From: Anaerolineae bacterium
GTDB taxonomy: Bacteria; Chloroflexota; Anaerolineae; Aggregatilineales; UBA3940
Direction: 5' to 3'
Assembly (NCBI GenBank): GCA_016926255.1
Contig: JAFGOY010000020.1
Coordinates: forward strand, 1-48,895
Length of the DNA: 48,895 nt
This document shows positions 26,165 to 35,113 of this stretch, one piece after another (the stretch's first letter is position 1; every line of letters starts with the position of its first letter). A program made the translations under genes and the position numbers. The notes below the pieces were generated by a model that did not search any database, had not been told where the DNA came from, and saw only the letters and a list, made by a program, of their open reading frames with translations.

Positions 26165-27204
26165 TTAAGCCCGGCCTGTTGATGATCAGCAGCGGTTTCG
26201 TCGCCTCCCGGCATAATTACCGGGGGATGTGCCAGGAACTCGCCGACCGGTTGGGTGAGTCCGGCTACCGGATTATCACATCGTCCAGAGCCGGGCGTGT
26301 CATCCGCCCGTTCGATATGCTCTACACGGTTTGGAGGTATCGCAATCGTTATAACGTTGTCCTGGTCGATGTGTTCAGCGGGTGGGCATTCCTGTGGGCG
26401 GAGGCTGTCTGCCGATTACTGGATCGCCTTGGGAAAAGCTGCATCCTCGTTCTCCGGGGCGGAAATCTGCCCGCCTTTGCCGCGCGGCATCCCGCCAGGG
26501 TCAGGAAGCTCCTTAATCTCGCCGACCGGATCACGACACCTTCGAGCTATCTTCAGGATCAACTTAAGCCGTACAGCCAGCATATCGAACTAATCCCCAA
26601 CGCGCTCGACCTGCAAACCTATCCCTTCACCCTGCGAGACAAACCCGTACCGCGCCTGATCTGGCTGCGGGCCTTGCACCGGGTCTATAATCCGGCACTG
26701 GCCATCCAGGTCACCGCCGCACTGCGTGACGAATTCCCCGCTATCCATCTGACCCTGGTTGGCCCGGACAAACGGGATGGCAGCCGCGAGGAACTGCTCC
26801 GGCTGATAGACGACCTGGGCATCACCGCCCGGGTGGAACTCCCTGGCGGCGTTCCAAAACACGAAGTGCCGACCTGGTTGAATCGGGGCGATATTTTCCT
26901 GAACACAACTACCATAGACAATACCCCGGTCAGCGTTCTGGAAGCGCAGGCATGCGGCCTGTGTGTCGTCAGCACTGATGTGGGAGGGATTCCCTACCTG
27001 CTGGAAGACGAGCGCGACTCGCTGCTCGTTCCATCCGGCGACCCCATCGCACTGCAAACCGCCATCAGGCGGATATTGACCGAACCGGGACTGGCGGCGA
27101 CATTGTCACAAAACGCCCACCGCAAAGTCAAGAATCTGGATTGGCCGGTGGTTCTCCCCCAGTGGGAAACACTGATCGATGAAGTCGCCACCGCGCGCAA
27201 ATAA
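26161..27204 (+). CDS. GT4-family glycosyltransferase
   Basis: The start is ATG 26161, overlapping the previous TGA as ATGA. The product is 347 aa. The N-terminal domain includes a hydrophobic stretch around VVLVDVFSGWAFLWAEAVCRLL. The C-terminal GT4 domain has RLIWLRALHRVYNPALAI, LPGGVPKHEVPTWLNRGDI and TPVSVLEAQACGLCVVSTDVGG, with the second Glu of the usual ExxxxxE pair in place. It is predicted to act on the cytoplasmic face, extending the glycan. Confidence 0.87.
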   Translation: MIKPGLLMISSGFVASRHNYRGMCQELADRLGESGYRIITSSRAGRVIRPFDMLYTVWRYRNRYNVVLVDVFSGWAFLWAEAVCRLLDRLGKSCILVLRGGNLPAFAARHPARVRKLLNLADRITTPSSYLQDQLKPYSQHIELIPNALDLQTYPFTLRDKPVPRLIWLRALHRVYNPALAIQVTAALRDEFPAIHLTLVGPDKRDGSREELLRLIDDLGITARVELPGGVPKHEVPTWLNRGDIFLNTTTIDNTPVSVLEAQACGLCVVSTDVGGIPYLLEDERDSLLVPSGDPIALQTAIRRILTEPGLAATLSQNAHRKVKNLDWPVVLPQWETLIDEVATARK

Positions 27205-27205
27205 C

Positions 27206-28558
27206 ATGAGCAAAACACCTATCTCCACCCTTTATACCCGCTTCGTTCGCGGGATTGCTCTCCCGCTCGGCGACTGGTTGATCGGCCAGCGGATGATCGC
27301 CCGCCTGCGCTTCCTCGAAAAAGCGCAGTGGTGGGATCGGGAACAGTTGATCGCTCACCGTGATCAACTGTTGTCTGAAACGATAAAGATTGCCTATCAC
27401 GAGGTTCCACTCTACCGCGAGTTGATGGACGAAGCCGGGGTATTGCCACAGAATATCCGCTCGCCGGGCGATCTCTCGAAGCTGCCTATCGTTACCAAAG
27501 ATATGCTTCGAAACGGCTATCCACAGCGCACTACCCGCGAAACGGCGCAAAAAACCTATGAGGAATGTACCTCCGGCTCGACCGGGTCGCCTTTCTGCGT
27601 GAGGGAAGACCCGGAGACGACCGGCTGGTACCGGGCGTCGTTTATGCTCGCACTCGAGTGGGCAGGCTGGCAGATCGGAGAGCCGCATTTCCAGACCGGC
27701 ATGACCCTCGACCGCAAGCGCTGGCGATGGGTCAAGGATAAACTGCTGCGCTGTCACTACGTCTCAGCCTATGACCTGACCGACGTCGCGCTTGATCGAC
27801 ACCTGGCAGCCATCGAGAAAAAGCGCATCCGGCTAATCGGCGGCTACCCCGGCAGCATCTATCACCTTGCCCAGCGTGCCGCCGAACTGGGATGGAACCA
27901 GCCGATCCGCTCGGCGGTCACCTGGGGAGACAATCTCTATGATCATTACCGGGTGGCTATTGAGCAGGCATTCCACACGCAGGTATTCGATACCTACGGC
28001 TGCGCCGAGGGGATTCAAGTCGCCGCCCAGTGCGAACAGGGAAACTATCACGTTCACAACCTCGATGTAATCGTCGAGTACCTGGACGGCGAAGATCGGC
28101 CCGTGCCGCCCGGCGAAAGAGGCCATCTCATTCTGACCCGGCTGCATCCCGGCCCCATGCCGCTGATCCGCTACCGGGTCGGCGACACGGGTGTATCAGC
28201 GGGTCAGCGGGTCTGTGACTGTGGACGTGGCTTCGAAATGATGGAATCGGTCGAAGGACGCGATACGGATATCATCGTCACCCCGGCAGGCAACCGGCTG
28301 ATCGTCCATTTCTTTACCGGCCTCATTGAGCATTTCCGCGAGGTGAAATCGTTTCAGGTAGTGCAGCGCGAACCCGATTCGATCCTGCTGCGGATCGCGC
28401 CCGCTGCGGATTATACTCCGGAGATCGGAGAGCAGATTGTCAGGCAGTTGAAGGAAAAAGGCGCCGACTGCACAATACAGGTCGAACTGGTCGACAATAT
28501 CCCCCTGACGTCCGGCGGGAAGCGGCGTTTTGTCATCTCAGAATTACCTCATCGTTGA
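27206..28558 (+). CDS. CapK/PaaK-like AMP-forming ligase
   Basis: The product is 450 aa from ATG 27206, one base past the previous stop. The adenylate-forming fold is shown by the P-loop ECTSGSTGSPF, GGYPGSIYHLA, VTWGDNLYDHYR, VFDTYGCAEG and YRVGDTGV, with a CDCGRGF Cys pair, as in phenylacetate-CoA ligase relatives. CapK-type proteins occur in capsule and exopolysaccharide loci and may activate an acyl group for transfer to a sugar, though no adjacent acyltransferase is visible. The acid substrate is unknown. Confidence 0.85.
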   Translation: MSKTPISTLYTRFVRGIALPLGDWLIGQRMIARLRFLEKAQWWDREQLIAHRDQLLSETIKIAYHEVPLYRELMDEAGVLPQNIRSPGDLSKLPIVTKDMLRNGYPQRTTRETAQKTYEECTSGSTGSPFCVREDPETTGWYRASFMLALEWAGWQIGEPHFQTGMTLDRKRWRWVKDKLLRCHYVSAYDLTDVALDRHLAAIEKKRIRLIGGYPGSIYHLAQRAAELGWNQPIRSAVTWGDNLYDHYRVAIEQAFHTQVFDTYGCAEGIQVAAQCEQGNYHVHNLDVIVEYLDGEDRPVPPGERGHLILTRLHPGPMPLIRYRVGDTGVSAGQRVCDCGRGFEMMESVEGRDTDIIVTPAGNRLIVHFFTGLIEHFREVKSFQVVQREPDSILLRIAPAADYTPEIGEQIVRQLKEKGADCTIQVELVDNIPLTSGGKRRFVISELPHR

Positions 28559-28573
28559 AACGGATCACCGTCA

Positions 28574-29824
28574 ATGAAACAGGCCTCAACCCTGAAGGTT
28601 GCTATCCTCGTGTTTTTCGCCGCGATCCTCATCTCGATCATCTTCTGGGTGGCGCTGCCCGTCCGGTTCGAGATCGCGACCAGCACCGATTTCGACAATT
28701 ACTATAGGTCGGTGGCAATGGCCCTGCTGAACGGGGAAGGGTTTACCACCCACGATCAGTATCCGGCAATACGCTACACACCCGGCTACCCGCTGATCCT
28801 CGCCGGAGTGTTCGGTACAGCGAACTTCCTGGGGATACCGGAGCAAATCGCTCTATCGATCTTCATTCTGCTCGGCAGTGGGCTGGCCGCCGTATTGATA
28901 TTCCTGCTGGCCTCAAGCATCTGGGAACCGTGCCCGGCGCTGATCGCCGCCGCATTGTGGACGACCTATCCTTTTGCCCTGATCGTTTTCCGGCAGGCCA
29001 CTGCCGCCCTCCCATTTATCATCGCATTCTATGGCGCGCTGCTCTTGTTCTGGACTCACATCCGCAGGCAGAGTCGATCCGGGTGGGCCTATCTTGTCGT
29101 AGGGCTGTTGATCGGGATCGCCACATTGATCCGGCCCGTCGCCATCTGGATCGGCCTGCTTTTCGCCACGATCCTGATCGCCTCACTGTGCAAGGTACCG
29201 TTCTCGCGCCGCTTGCTTCTTGCCGGGCTGTTAATCGCGGCCAACCTGATAACCATCCTCCCCTGGCAGATGTGGGTCACCACCCAGACCAACGAATCCG
29301 TCCTGCTGACTACCGGCGGCGTGCCGAGCATCCGCGACGGGCTGACCTTTGCCGCCGCCGACAAAGACCGCGCCGATGTTGCCGTTCCCCCTGACGTTCT
29401 GATCCTGCAACAGTCCATCCTCGACCAGTACGCCGATCTCCACTCCTTCGGCGATGTCATCCACACGATGTGGGGACATCTCAAAACGGAACCGCTGGCG
29501 GTCATCGAACTGTTTGTCATCAAGGCCGCCCGAAGCTGGTATGGCACCGACAGCCAGCAGTACGACCGCTGGATACTGCTCGTCCAGATTCCTTATCTGA
29601 TCGCCATCGGCTGGGGCCTGATTGCCACATTGAGGCACAATCAACCGGCCCGGTGGTTAGGGAGCATCATCCTGTTGATTGGTTTATACTTCTGGGAAAT
29701 GACTATTCTGGTATTATCAATTTTGCGCTATATGATACCTGCCATTGGCCTGCTGTTTATCCTGGTTCCGGCCATCTTCTACAAACCGGTCGGCCAGAAC
29801 GTCGAAGCGAACCATGCCGGATAA
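28574..29824 (+). CDS. GT39/ArnT-like membrane glycosyltransferase
   Basis: The product is 416 aa with about nine TM helices. The first outside loop carries TSTDFDNYYRSVAMALLNG and RYTPGYPLILAG, the region where GT39/GT83 (PMT_2) enzymes have their catalytic acidic residue. These GT-C enzymes use polyprenyl-phosphate sugars on the outer membrane face. In this locus it could add a side-branch sugar to the exported repeat. Its end overlaps the GT2 gene by 11 bases. Confidence 0.78.
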   Translation: MKQASTLKVAILVFFAAILISIIFWVALPVRFEIATSTDFDNYYRSVAMALLNGEGFTTHDQYPAIRYTPGYPLILAGVFGTANFLGIPEQIALSIFILLGSGLAAVLIFLLASSIWEPCPALIAAALWTTYPFALIVFRQATAALPFIIAFYGALLLFWTHIRRQSRSGWAYLVVGLLIGIATLIRPVAIWIGLLFATILIASLCKVPFSRRLLLAGLLIAANLITILPWQMWVTTQTNESVLLTTGGVPSIRDGLTFAAADKDRADVAVPPDVLILQQSILDQYADLHSFGDVIHTMWGHLKTEPLAVIELFVIKAARSWYGTDSQQYDRWILLVQIPYLIAIGWGLIATLRHNQPARWLGSIILLIGLYFWEMTILVLSILRYMIPAIGLLFILVPAIFYKPVGQNVEANHAG

Positions 29825-30824
29825 CCGTCCAACCGTCACGATCATTATGCCCATCCGCAACGAGGCCGATTTCATTGCCCGGAGCCTCGGCGCGGTGCTG
29901 GCGCAGGACTACCCCGCCAGGTTGATCGACATCCTGATCGCCGATGGAATGTCCAGCGATGGAACCCGCGAGATCATCGGGGAGATCGCAGCCGCACAAC
30001 CGGATCGCAGGCTGGTGCTGATCGACAACCCTGGTCAGATCGTCCCCACCGGACTGAACACCTCCCTGAAATATGCCCAGGGCCAGATCATCATCCGGGT
30101 CGATGGTCACTGCGAGATCGCCCCGGATTACGTATCGAACTGCGTGGCTCATTTGAACAACGGCGAAGCCGACGCCGTCGGCGGGTCGATCAAGACGACT
30201 GCTGAGACGACGGTCGGACAGGTGATTGCCGCTGCGATGAGTTCGCCGTTTGGCGTGGGTGGATCGGCTTTTCGAACGGTCAGCAACAAGACGATGTTGG
30301 TCGATACGGTGCCCTTCCCTGCCTACACCCGCGCTGTGATCGAGCGCACCGGCCCCTTCGATGAGGAGCTGGTACGCAATCAGGATGACGAATACAACTA
30401 CCGGCTGCGCAAGCTAGGCGGCACAATCCTGCTTGCCGCCAATATTCACTCGACCTACACCAGCCGCAGCACGCTGTTGTCGCTGTGGAGGCAGTATTAT
30501 CAATACGGGTTTTACAAGGTACGGGTCATCCAGAAGCATCCCATGCAGGCCCGCCCGCGCCAGTTCGCACCGCTGCTATTCGTCCTTTCGCTGATCAGCG
30601 GAATCGTTCTCGCCGTTTTCGTCCCAGTCGTCCGAATCCTGCTCATAGCGCTGATCGTGGCCTATATTCTGGCAAATCTCACCGCCTCGCTGATCACCGC
30701 CCAGCGAGCGGACTGGCGGCTGCTGCCCCTGCTGCCGGTCGCGTTTGTCATTCTCCACATCAGTTATGGGCTTGGCTTTCTGATCGGCCTGATCCGCTTT
30801 GCCAGCCACTGGTGGGATCGATGA
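29814..30824 (+). CDS. GT2-family glycosyltransferase with C-terminal membrane helices
   Basis: The product is 336 aa from ATG 29814. The GT-A domain begins VTIIMPIRNEADFI, with the metal-binding DXD-like RVDGHCEI at about 95-102 and the acceptor motif RNQDDEYNYR. Three TM helices follow residue 255. It is similar in plan to ExoA of succinoglycan synthesis. It likely adds a sugar on the inner face of the membrane. ATGA overlap links it to the downstream methyltransferase. Confidence 0.86.
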   Translation: MPDNRPTVTIIMPIRNEADFIARSLGAVLAQDYPARLIDILIADGMSSDGTREIIGEIAAAQPDRRLVLIDNPGQIVPTGLNTSLKYAQGQIIIRVDGHCEIAPDYVSNCVAHLNNGEADAVGGSIKTTAETTVGQVIAAAMSSPFGVGGSAFRTVSNKTMLVDTVPFPAYTRAVIERTGPFDEELVRNQDDEYNYRLRKLGGTILLAANIHSTYTSRSTLLSLWRQYYQYGFYKVRVIQKHPMQARPRQFAPLLFVLSLISGIVLAVFVPVVRILLIALIVAYILANLTASLITAQRADWRLLPLLPVAFVILHISYGLGFLIGLIRFASHWWDR

Positions 30825-31510
30825 GCAGAGACCTGGATCGCCTTCGCCGCGAATATGCCCGGAGATCGTCGGCAGACGGCCGCCGCTATTCGCTAGCGAA
30901 CCCGTCCCATCTCTACACCGTCCAGCGGCGTCAGCGGGCGACCGTTGGGATGCTGCAGCGGTATGGCATATCGCTGACGGGAAAACGTATTCTCGAAATC
31001 GGCTGTGGGCACGGCGAAATTCTCTACGAGTATCTGGGCTATTGTGCCGGTTCGAGCCAGCTTCACGGCAGCGATTTGATCTTCGACCGCGTCGAAAAGA
31101 CGCATGTCTGGTTACCCCAAATACCGCTCACTTGCGCCGACGGCCAATCGCTGCCCTACGCGGCCAGCAGCTTCGACCTTGTGCTGCAATACACCGTCCT
31201 CACCTCGATCCTTGACGACGGGATCAAGCGCAACCTCGCCGCCGAGATGTGCCGTGTGGTGAAGCCAGACGGCGCGATCGTCTGGTACGATTTCTGGCTG
31301 AACCCCACAAATCCCCACGCAAAAGGCATCCGCCCACCGGAGATACGGTGGTTGTTCCCCGGCTGCGACATCCATCTGCGCCGGGTGACCCTCGCCCCGC
31401 CGATCACCCGGCTGCTGATCCCGCCTTTCTGGGGGATAGCTTCGCTTCTGGAAAATCTCAGGATTTTTGACACCCACTACCTGGCTTTGATCCGCCCAAA
31501 GAAAACCTAA
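30821..31510 (+). CDS. SAM-dependent class I methyltransferase
   Basis: The product is 229 aa from ATG 30821, which overlaps the previous stop. SAM-binding motif I is ILEIGCGHGEIL (about 56-67), followed by HGSDLIFDRVEK, SLPYAASSFDLVLQYTVLT (motif IV region) and VVKPDGAIVWYDFW. The setting suggests O-methylation of a sugar or of the glycan end, which can cap chain growth. The substrate is not shown by sequence. The C-terminal part (LAPPITRLLIPPFWG) is somewhat hydrophobic and may touch the membrane. Confidence 0.85.
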   Translation: MSRDLDRLRREYARRSSADGRRYSLANPSHLYTVQRRQRATVGMLQRYGISLTGKRILEIGCGHGEILYEYLGYCAGSSQLHGSDLIFDRVEKTHVWLPQIPLTCADGQSLPYAASSFDLVLQYTVLTSILDDGIKRNLAAEMCRVVKPDGAIVWYDFWLNPTNPHAKGIRPPEIRWLFPGCDIHLRRVTLAPPITRLLIPPFWGIASLLENLRIFDTHYLALIRPKKT

Positions 31511-31522
31511 CAGGTTCAGTCT

Positions 31523-33262
31523 ATGCCCATAAAACGTGGTTTAACCATTACCTTCGATGCCTCCGCCCCGACGGAGCCAGTCGCCGATGTGTGGCAGATT
31601 GCGCCAGATTCCGCACTCGTCCACCATCGGCCCGATCAGGCCACGTTTACTGCGCTCGAAACGCCGGACAGCGTTGCCTGCTGCTATGGGGAACTCCTCA
31701 GCTACGGTGATGGGGGATCGACCGAACAGTGTTTGCGCTGCGCCCTTACCGATTGGGAAGCGGGGAAACTTCAAGCCGACCGGTTGAACGGGCGATTTGT
31801 GATCGTGATCGGCGATAAGAACAATCAGGAGTGGCACCTGATCACCGATCGGGTAGGGGCGATGCATGTCTACGCCGTCTGGCGCGGAGATCGGGTGGCA
31901 CGAATAGGGACGGATTTGCCATCGCTGGCCCTCGAAGCCTCGGCGCGTGAACTCGACCGGCAGGCAGTCGCCTCTTTCTTCGCGTTCGGCTTCTTCCTTA
32001 ACGACCGGACATACTACACCGATATCCGGATTCTGCTGCCCCGTTCGATCTACCACTTCGACAGGCAGGGCAGGCAGATCGATCACCATTTCTACTTCGA
32101 CTGGCACCACACCGCCGATCCCGACCGCACCTATGATGAAACCATCGAGGAATACGATTCGCTGCTGTGTCAGGCTGCCCGGCGATGCACCGCCAGCGGT
32201 CGAACCGTTCTCCCGCTCTCCGGCGGCCTAGATTCGCGCTCACTCGCAGCGATGGCTCCGCCGGGGCCTTCGACGGTGTCCTATTCCTACGGTTATTCAC
32301 CGGATTCGGTCGAGACTCGGTTGGCCTCCCGGATCGCCCGTGTACGGGGATTCTCTTATACAGGCCACATCATCGGTCCTTATCTCTTCAACCGCCTGCC
32401 CGAAATCACGCTAGTCCTGCACGGCAGCCAGGATATCCCGACCGCGCGGCAGGTATCGATCAGTGAGTGGTTGCACCAGCACGCCGACGCGGTGCTCAGC
32501 GGGCTGTGGGGCGACGTGTGGTGCGATCAGATGGGGCTGGCCGATGGTTTACCAGGTGATAAGACACTCGGCGAGTACACGTATCACAAAATGGCGAAGC
32601 GGGGCCGGGGCTGGTTGCTCGATCAGGTATGCAGGCCGCATCTTGAAGTAAATGACATTGAAGAAATGCTTTCCGAGAAAGTCGCTACCGGGCTTGGCGA
32701 GTTCGAGCAGATCGCCGATCTCGACTTCCGGCTGAAGATTTACAAAACATCGCGTTGGTCGTTCCGCTGGTCGAATGCCAGCCTGCGCGGGTTCGAGATC
32801 GGGGCGGTGCCGCGCATCCCCTATTACGATATTGATTTGATCGATTTTTTCTGCACCGTTCCAACCGAATTTGTGCGCGATCGCCGCATACAGATCGATC
32901 ACCTCAAACGCTTTGCCCCCGACCTGGCACGAATCCGCTGGCAGGCCGCAGAAGCCAATCTCTATCTGGCGCGTCACGGCACTTTGATCAGCCTGCCGCG
33001 GCGAGCCGCCGCGAAAATCGGGCGGACGCTGACAGGCCAGAAGGTGATCGAACGCAACTGGGAGGTGCAGTTCCTTTCACTGGAAGGTCGGCAGGGCTTG
33101 CGCGACTGGCTGCTGGCTCCGGGACTGAGCCTTCACGATCACGTCTCCCGGCAGACGATCAACGAACTATTGATGGCATTCTTCCAGAAACCAGATGCCG
33201 CCAGCGGTTACACCGTGTCGATGCTGCTCACTTTTTCCGCCTGGCTGGAGGCGGCCCAATAA
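31523..33262 (+). CDS. Asparagine-synthase-like amidotransferase, glutaminase Cys absent
   Basis: The product is 579 aa. The C-terminal ATP pyrophosphatase half has the PP-loop LPLSGGLDSRSL (about 231-242) and VSYSYGYSPDS. The N-terminal half has an Ntn-like fold (FVIVIGDKNNQEWHLITDR) but starts MPIKRG, so the nucleophilic Cys2 of class II glutaminases is missing. It cannot release ammonia from glutamine in the usual way and must use free ammonia, another amine or another chemistry. Similar AsnB-like proteins occur in glycan and lasso-peptide loci. No RiPP partner is seen here, so a role in amidating a uronic acid or amino sugar is the better guess. Confidence 0.8.
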   Translation: MPIKRGLTITFDASAPTEPVADVWQIAPDSALVHHRPDQATFTALETPDSVACCYGELLSYGDGGSTEQCLRCALTDWEAGKLQADRLNGRFVIVIGDKNNQEWHLITDRVGAMHVYAVWRGDRVARIGTDLPSLALEASARELDRQAVASFFAFGFFLNDRTYYTDIRILLPRSIYHFDRQGRQIDHHFYFDWHHTADPDRTYDETIEEYDSLLCQAARRCTASGRTVLPLSGGLDSRSLAAMAPPGPSTVSYSYGYSPDSVETRLASRIARVRGFSYTGHIIGPYLFNRLPEITLVLHGSQDIPTARQVSISEWLHQHADAVLSGLWGDVWCDQMGLADGLPGDKTLGEYTYHKMAKRGRGWLLDQVCRPHLEVNDIEEMLSEKVATGLGEFEQIADLDFRLKIYKTSRWSFRWSNASLRGFEIGAVPRIPYYDIDLIDFFCTVPTEFVRDRRIQIDHLKRFAPDLARIRWQAAEANLYLARHGTLISLPRRAAAKIGRTLTGQKVIERNWEVQFLSLEGRQGLRDWLLAPGLSLHDHVSRQTINELLMAFFQKPDAASGYTVSMLLTFSAWLEAAQ

Positions 33263-33323
33263 CCCGGATTGGCGTATTCGTCGAAGCTGGACGGAACCAC
33301 ATACGCGGGGTAAACCGACCCGC

Positions 33324-34985
33324 TCAGTAGTACCGGTAATAGTAGTACTGGCTGTACCCATCGCCCGATATCGACGCCCTGTTCAGCACCACACCCAGTA
33401 AATTCGCCCCGGACTGCATGATCTGTTCGGTTGCTTTCTTCAATACGTCGACTCGCGTCGTCTGGGCATGGGCAACCAGCAGCACAGCGTCACATACACT
33501 TGCCATCAGCGTCGCATCGGCGACGGCGAACAGCGGCGGGCTATCGAAAATGACCATATCCGAGTGATGCGACAGGTCGCGGATCAACTCGGCCATTCTC
33601 GACGAGCCAAGTAGGTCAGCCGGGTTTGGCGGCAGCGGGCCGCTCGGCATCAAATACAGATTGTTGATCCCCGTCGCCAGCACATGATCGCCGATTCCCC
33701 CGCCCCCTTCCTCCAGTAATGCAGTGGTCACGCCGCGTGTATTCGATTGTTCGAACAGCTTGTGAATCGACGGGCGGCGCAGGTCGGTATCGACCAGGAT
33801 GACCCGTTTTCCAGACTGGGCTATCGCTACAGCGAGGTTGGCGGCAGTGGTGGTTTTCCCTTCAACCGGGCTGCTGCTTGTAACCAGCATTGTCCTGATC
33901 GGCTTGTCACCGGTAGAAAAGTCCAGGTTCGTACGCAGGACGCGGTATGCTTCGGCTATCGGCGAACGCGGCTGGCGTTCCGTTACAAGTTTCTCCGGGA
34001 GCTGGCTGCCCTTTATCTCAGCGATAACACCCAGCGTCGGCACGCCGATCTGCTTCTCGATGGTTTCGCTGGATTCGATGACCGATGCCCGGAAATAGTT
34101 GATCAGAAAGGCGATCCCAAAAGCAAAAAATGCTCCTGCGCCAGCGCCCTGCGCGGCGTTCAGCGCCTTTTTAGGCTGCGTGGTTACGAGCTGCCCGTAC
34201 AGGGCTGTCTCCACAACCGTAAGCACGTCCGTCGACTGGGCGGCCAGAATACGCACATTTTCTGCGCTCTCCAGAAGCGTATCATAGCGGGTTTGCAACC
34301 GTTCAAGCTGAACCTGTTCAAGGTTTCGCTGGAACAGCTTCTCGCCAAGATCGGCCTTGATTTGTTCGCGTTCGGCTTCCTGGAGTGCGGTCAGACCGCC
34401 GTATTCCTCCTCGATGGTATCCAGTTCCTCCAATCGCTCTTCCATATCTGAGATTTCGACATCAAACTCATAGACACTGATATGGGCTTCTTCGAGATCA
34501 AGTAGAAGCTGCGAAATTTCCGCTTGAATGTCCTCCATCGAAGTCGAATATCGGCCCAACTGCGTGTTCACGTTTTCACTGATGAACACGATGACGATCT
34601 CGTTGGCAATATCGGCGGCGCGCTGGGGATCGGTATCGCGCACGGTTATATCAAGCAGATTGGTGCCTTTTTGAGTAGACACACTGAGCTGCGTCGCCAG
34701 CATGTCAGGGCTGGTCTGCAAACCCAGATTTTCAATGACTTTCATCAGCAAGGGGCGCGAACGCATCAATTCTCCATATGTTGCCGCCAGCGTTTCCCCC
34801 CGTGTGATCGTATCGACGTCTGGCAGTTCCTGATTACCCTGGCTGAGGAGAACCGTTGTCGTTGCAGCATATTCAGGAGTCGGATCTGGCGTGAAGTAAT
34901 AAGCAGCGCCGCCCGCTAATATGGCACAGATAATGATCAACCACCATGACCGGCGCAGCAACCTCAGGATATCTTTTAGTTCCAA
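33324..34985 (-). CDS. Wzz-type chain-length regulator fused to tyrosine autokinase (BY-kinase)
   Basis: Starts at TTG 34985, 7 bases after AAAGGAG; a TTG two codons earlier lies too close to that site. The product is 553 aa. Wzz domain: TM about 14-32, coiled-coil loop about 150-250, second TM about 265-290. BY-kinase domain: Walker A GKTTTAANL (about 373-381), Walker A' VILVDTDLRRP, Walker B MVIFDSPP. The C-terminal tail ends in seven tyrosines among the last ten residues (YSQYYYYRYY), the autophosphorylation cluster. Its phosphorylation cycle controls glycan chain length and export. It is transcribed away from the phosphatase-like gene. Confidence 0.93.
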   Translation of the reverse strand: MELKDILRLLRRSWWLIIICAILAGGAAYYFTPDPTPEYAATTTVLLSQGNQELPDVDTITRGETLAATYGELMRSRPLLMKVIENLGLQTSPDMLATQLSVSTQKGTNLLDITVRDTDPQRAADIANEIVIVFISENVNTQLGRYSTSMEDIQAEISQLLLDLEEAHISVYEFDVEISDMEERLEELDTIEEEYGGLTALQEAEREQIKADLGEKLFQRNLEQVQLERLQTRYDTLLESAENVRILAAQSTDVLTVVETALYGQLVTTQPKKALNAAQGAGAGAFFAFGIAFLINYFRASVIESSETIEKQIGVPTLGVIAEIKGSQLPEKLVTERQPRSPIAEAYRVLRTNLDFSTGDKPIRTMLVTSSSPVEGKTTTAANLAVAIAQSGKRVILVDTDLRRPSIHKLFEQSNTRGVTTALLEEGGGGIGDHVLATGINNLYLMPSGPLPPNPADLLGSSRMAELIRDLSHHSDMVIFDSPPLFAVADATLMASVCDAVLLVAHAQTTRVDVLKKATEQIMQSGANLLGVVLNRASISGDGYSQYYYYRYY

Positions 34986-35072
34986 CGACAAACTCCTTTA
35001 CACCAAGCCGTTGACGCGTATCACTTCCTTCTTCCGCGATTATATCACTGCGAACTATCCAGGGCATAGTAG

Positions 35073-35078
35073 TATAAT
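35073..35078 (+). promoter_or_regulatory. Candidate -10 box for the VanJ-like gene
   Basis: A perfect TATAAT 35 bases before the ATG at 35114. No good -35 is seen at 16-18 bases. The region is the divergent spacer shared with the BY-kinase gene. Confidence 0.35.
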
Positions 35079-35113
35079 GGTTTCAGCTTGCCATCTATCG
35101 CGTAGATAACCAG

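Noticed and set aside
30485-30820. Upstream extension of the methyltransferase frame
   Set aside because: The extension lies wholly inside the GT2 coding sequence in another frame; the ATG at 30821 overlapping the previous stop gives a normal-sized methyltransferase.
31523-33262. Lasso-peptide or other RiPP cluster suggested by the AsnB-like gene
   Set aside because: No precursor peptide, B-protein/transglutaminase-like protease or RiPP recognition element is seen nearby, and the neighbours are glycan genes.
33305-33323. GCGGG/CCCGC stem between the convergent amidotransferase and BY-kinase genes
   Set aside because: Only five base pairs with a nine-base loop and no T run; too weak to call a terminator.
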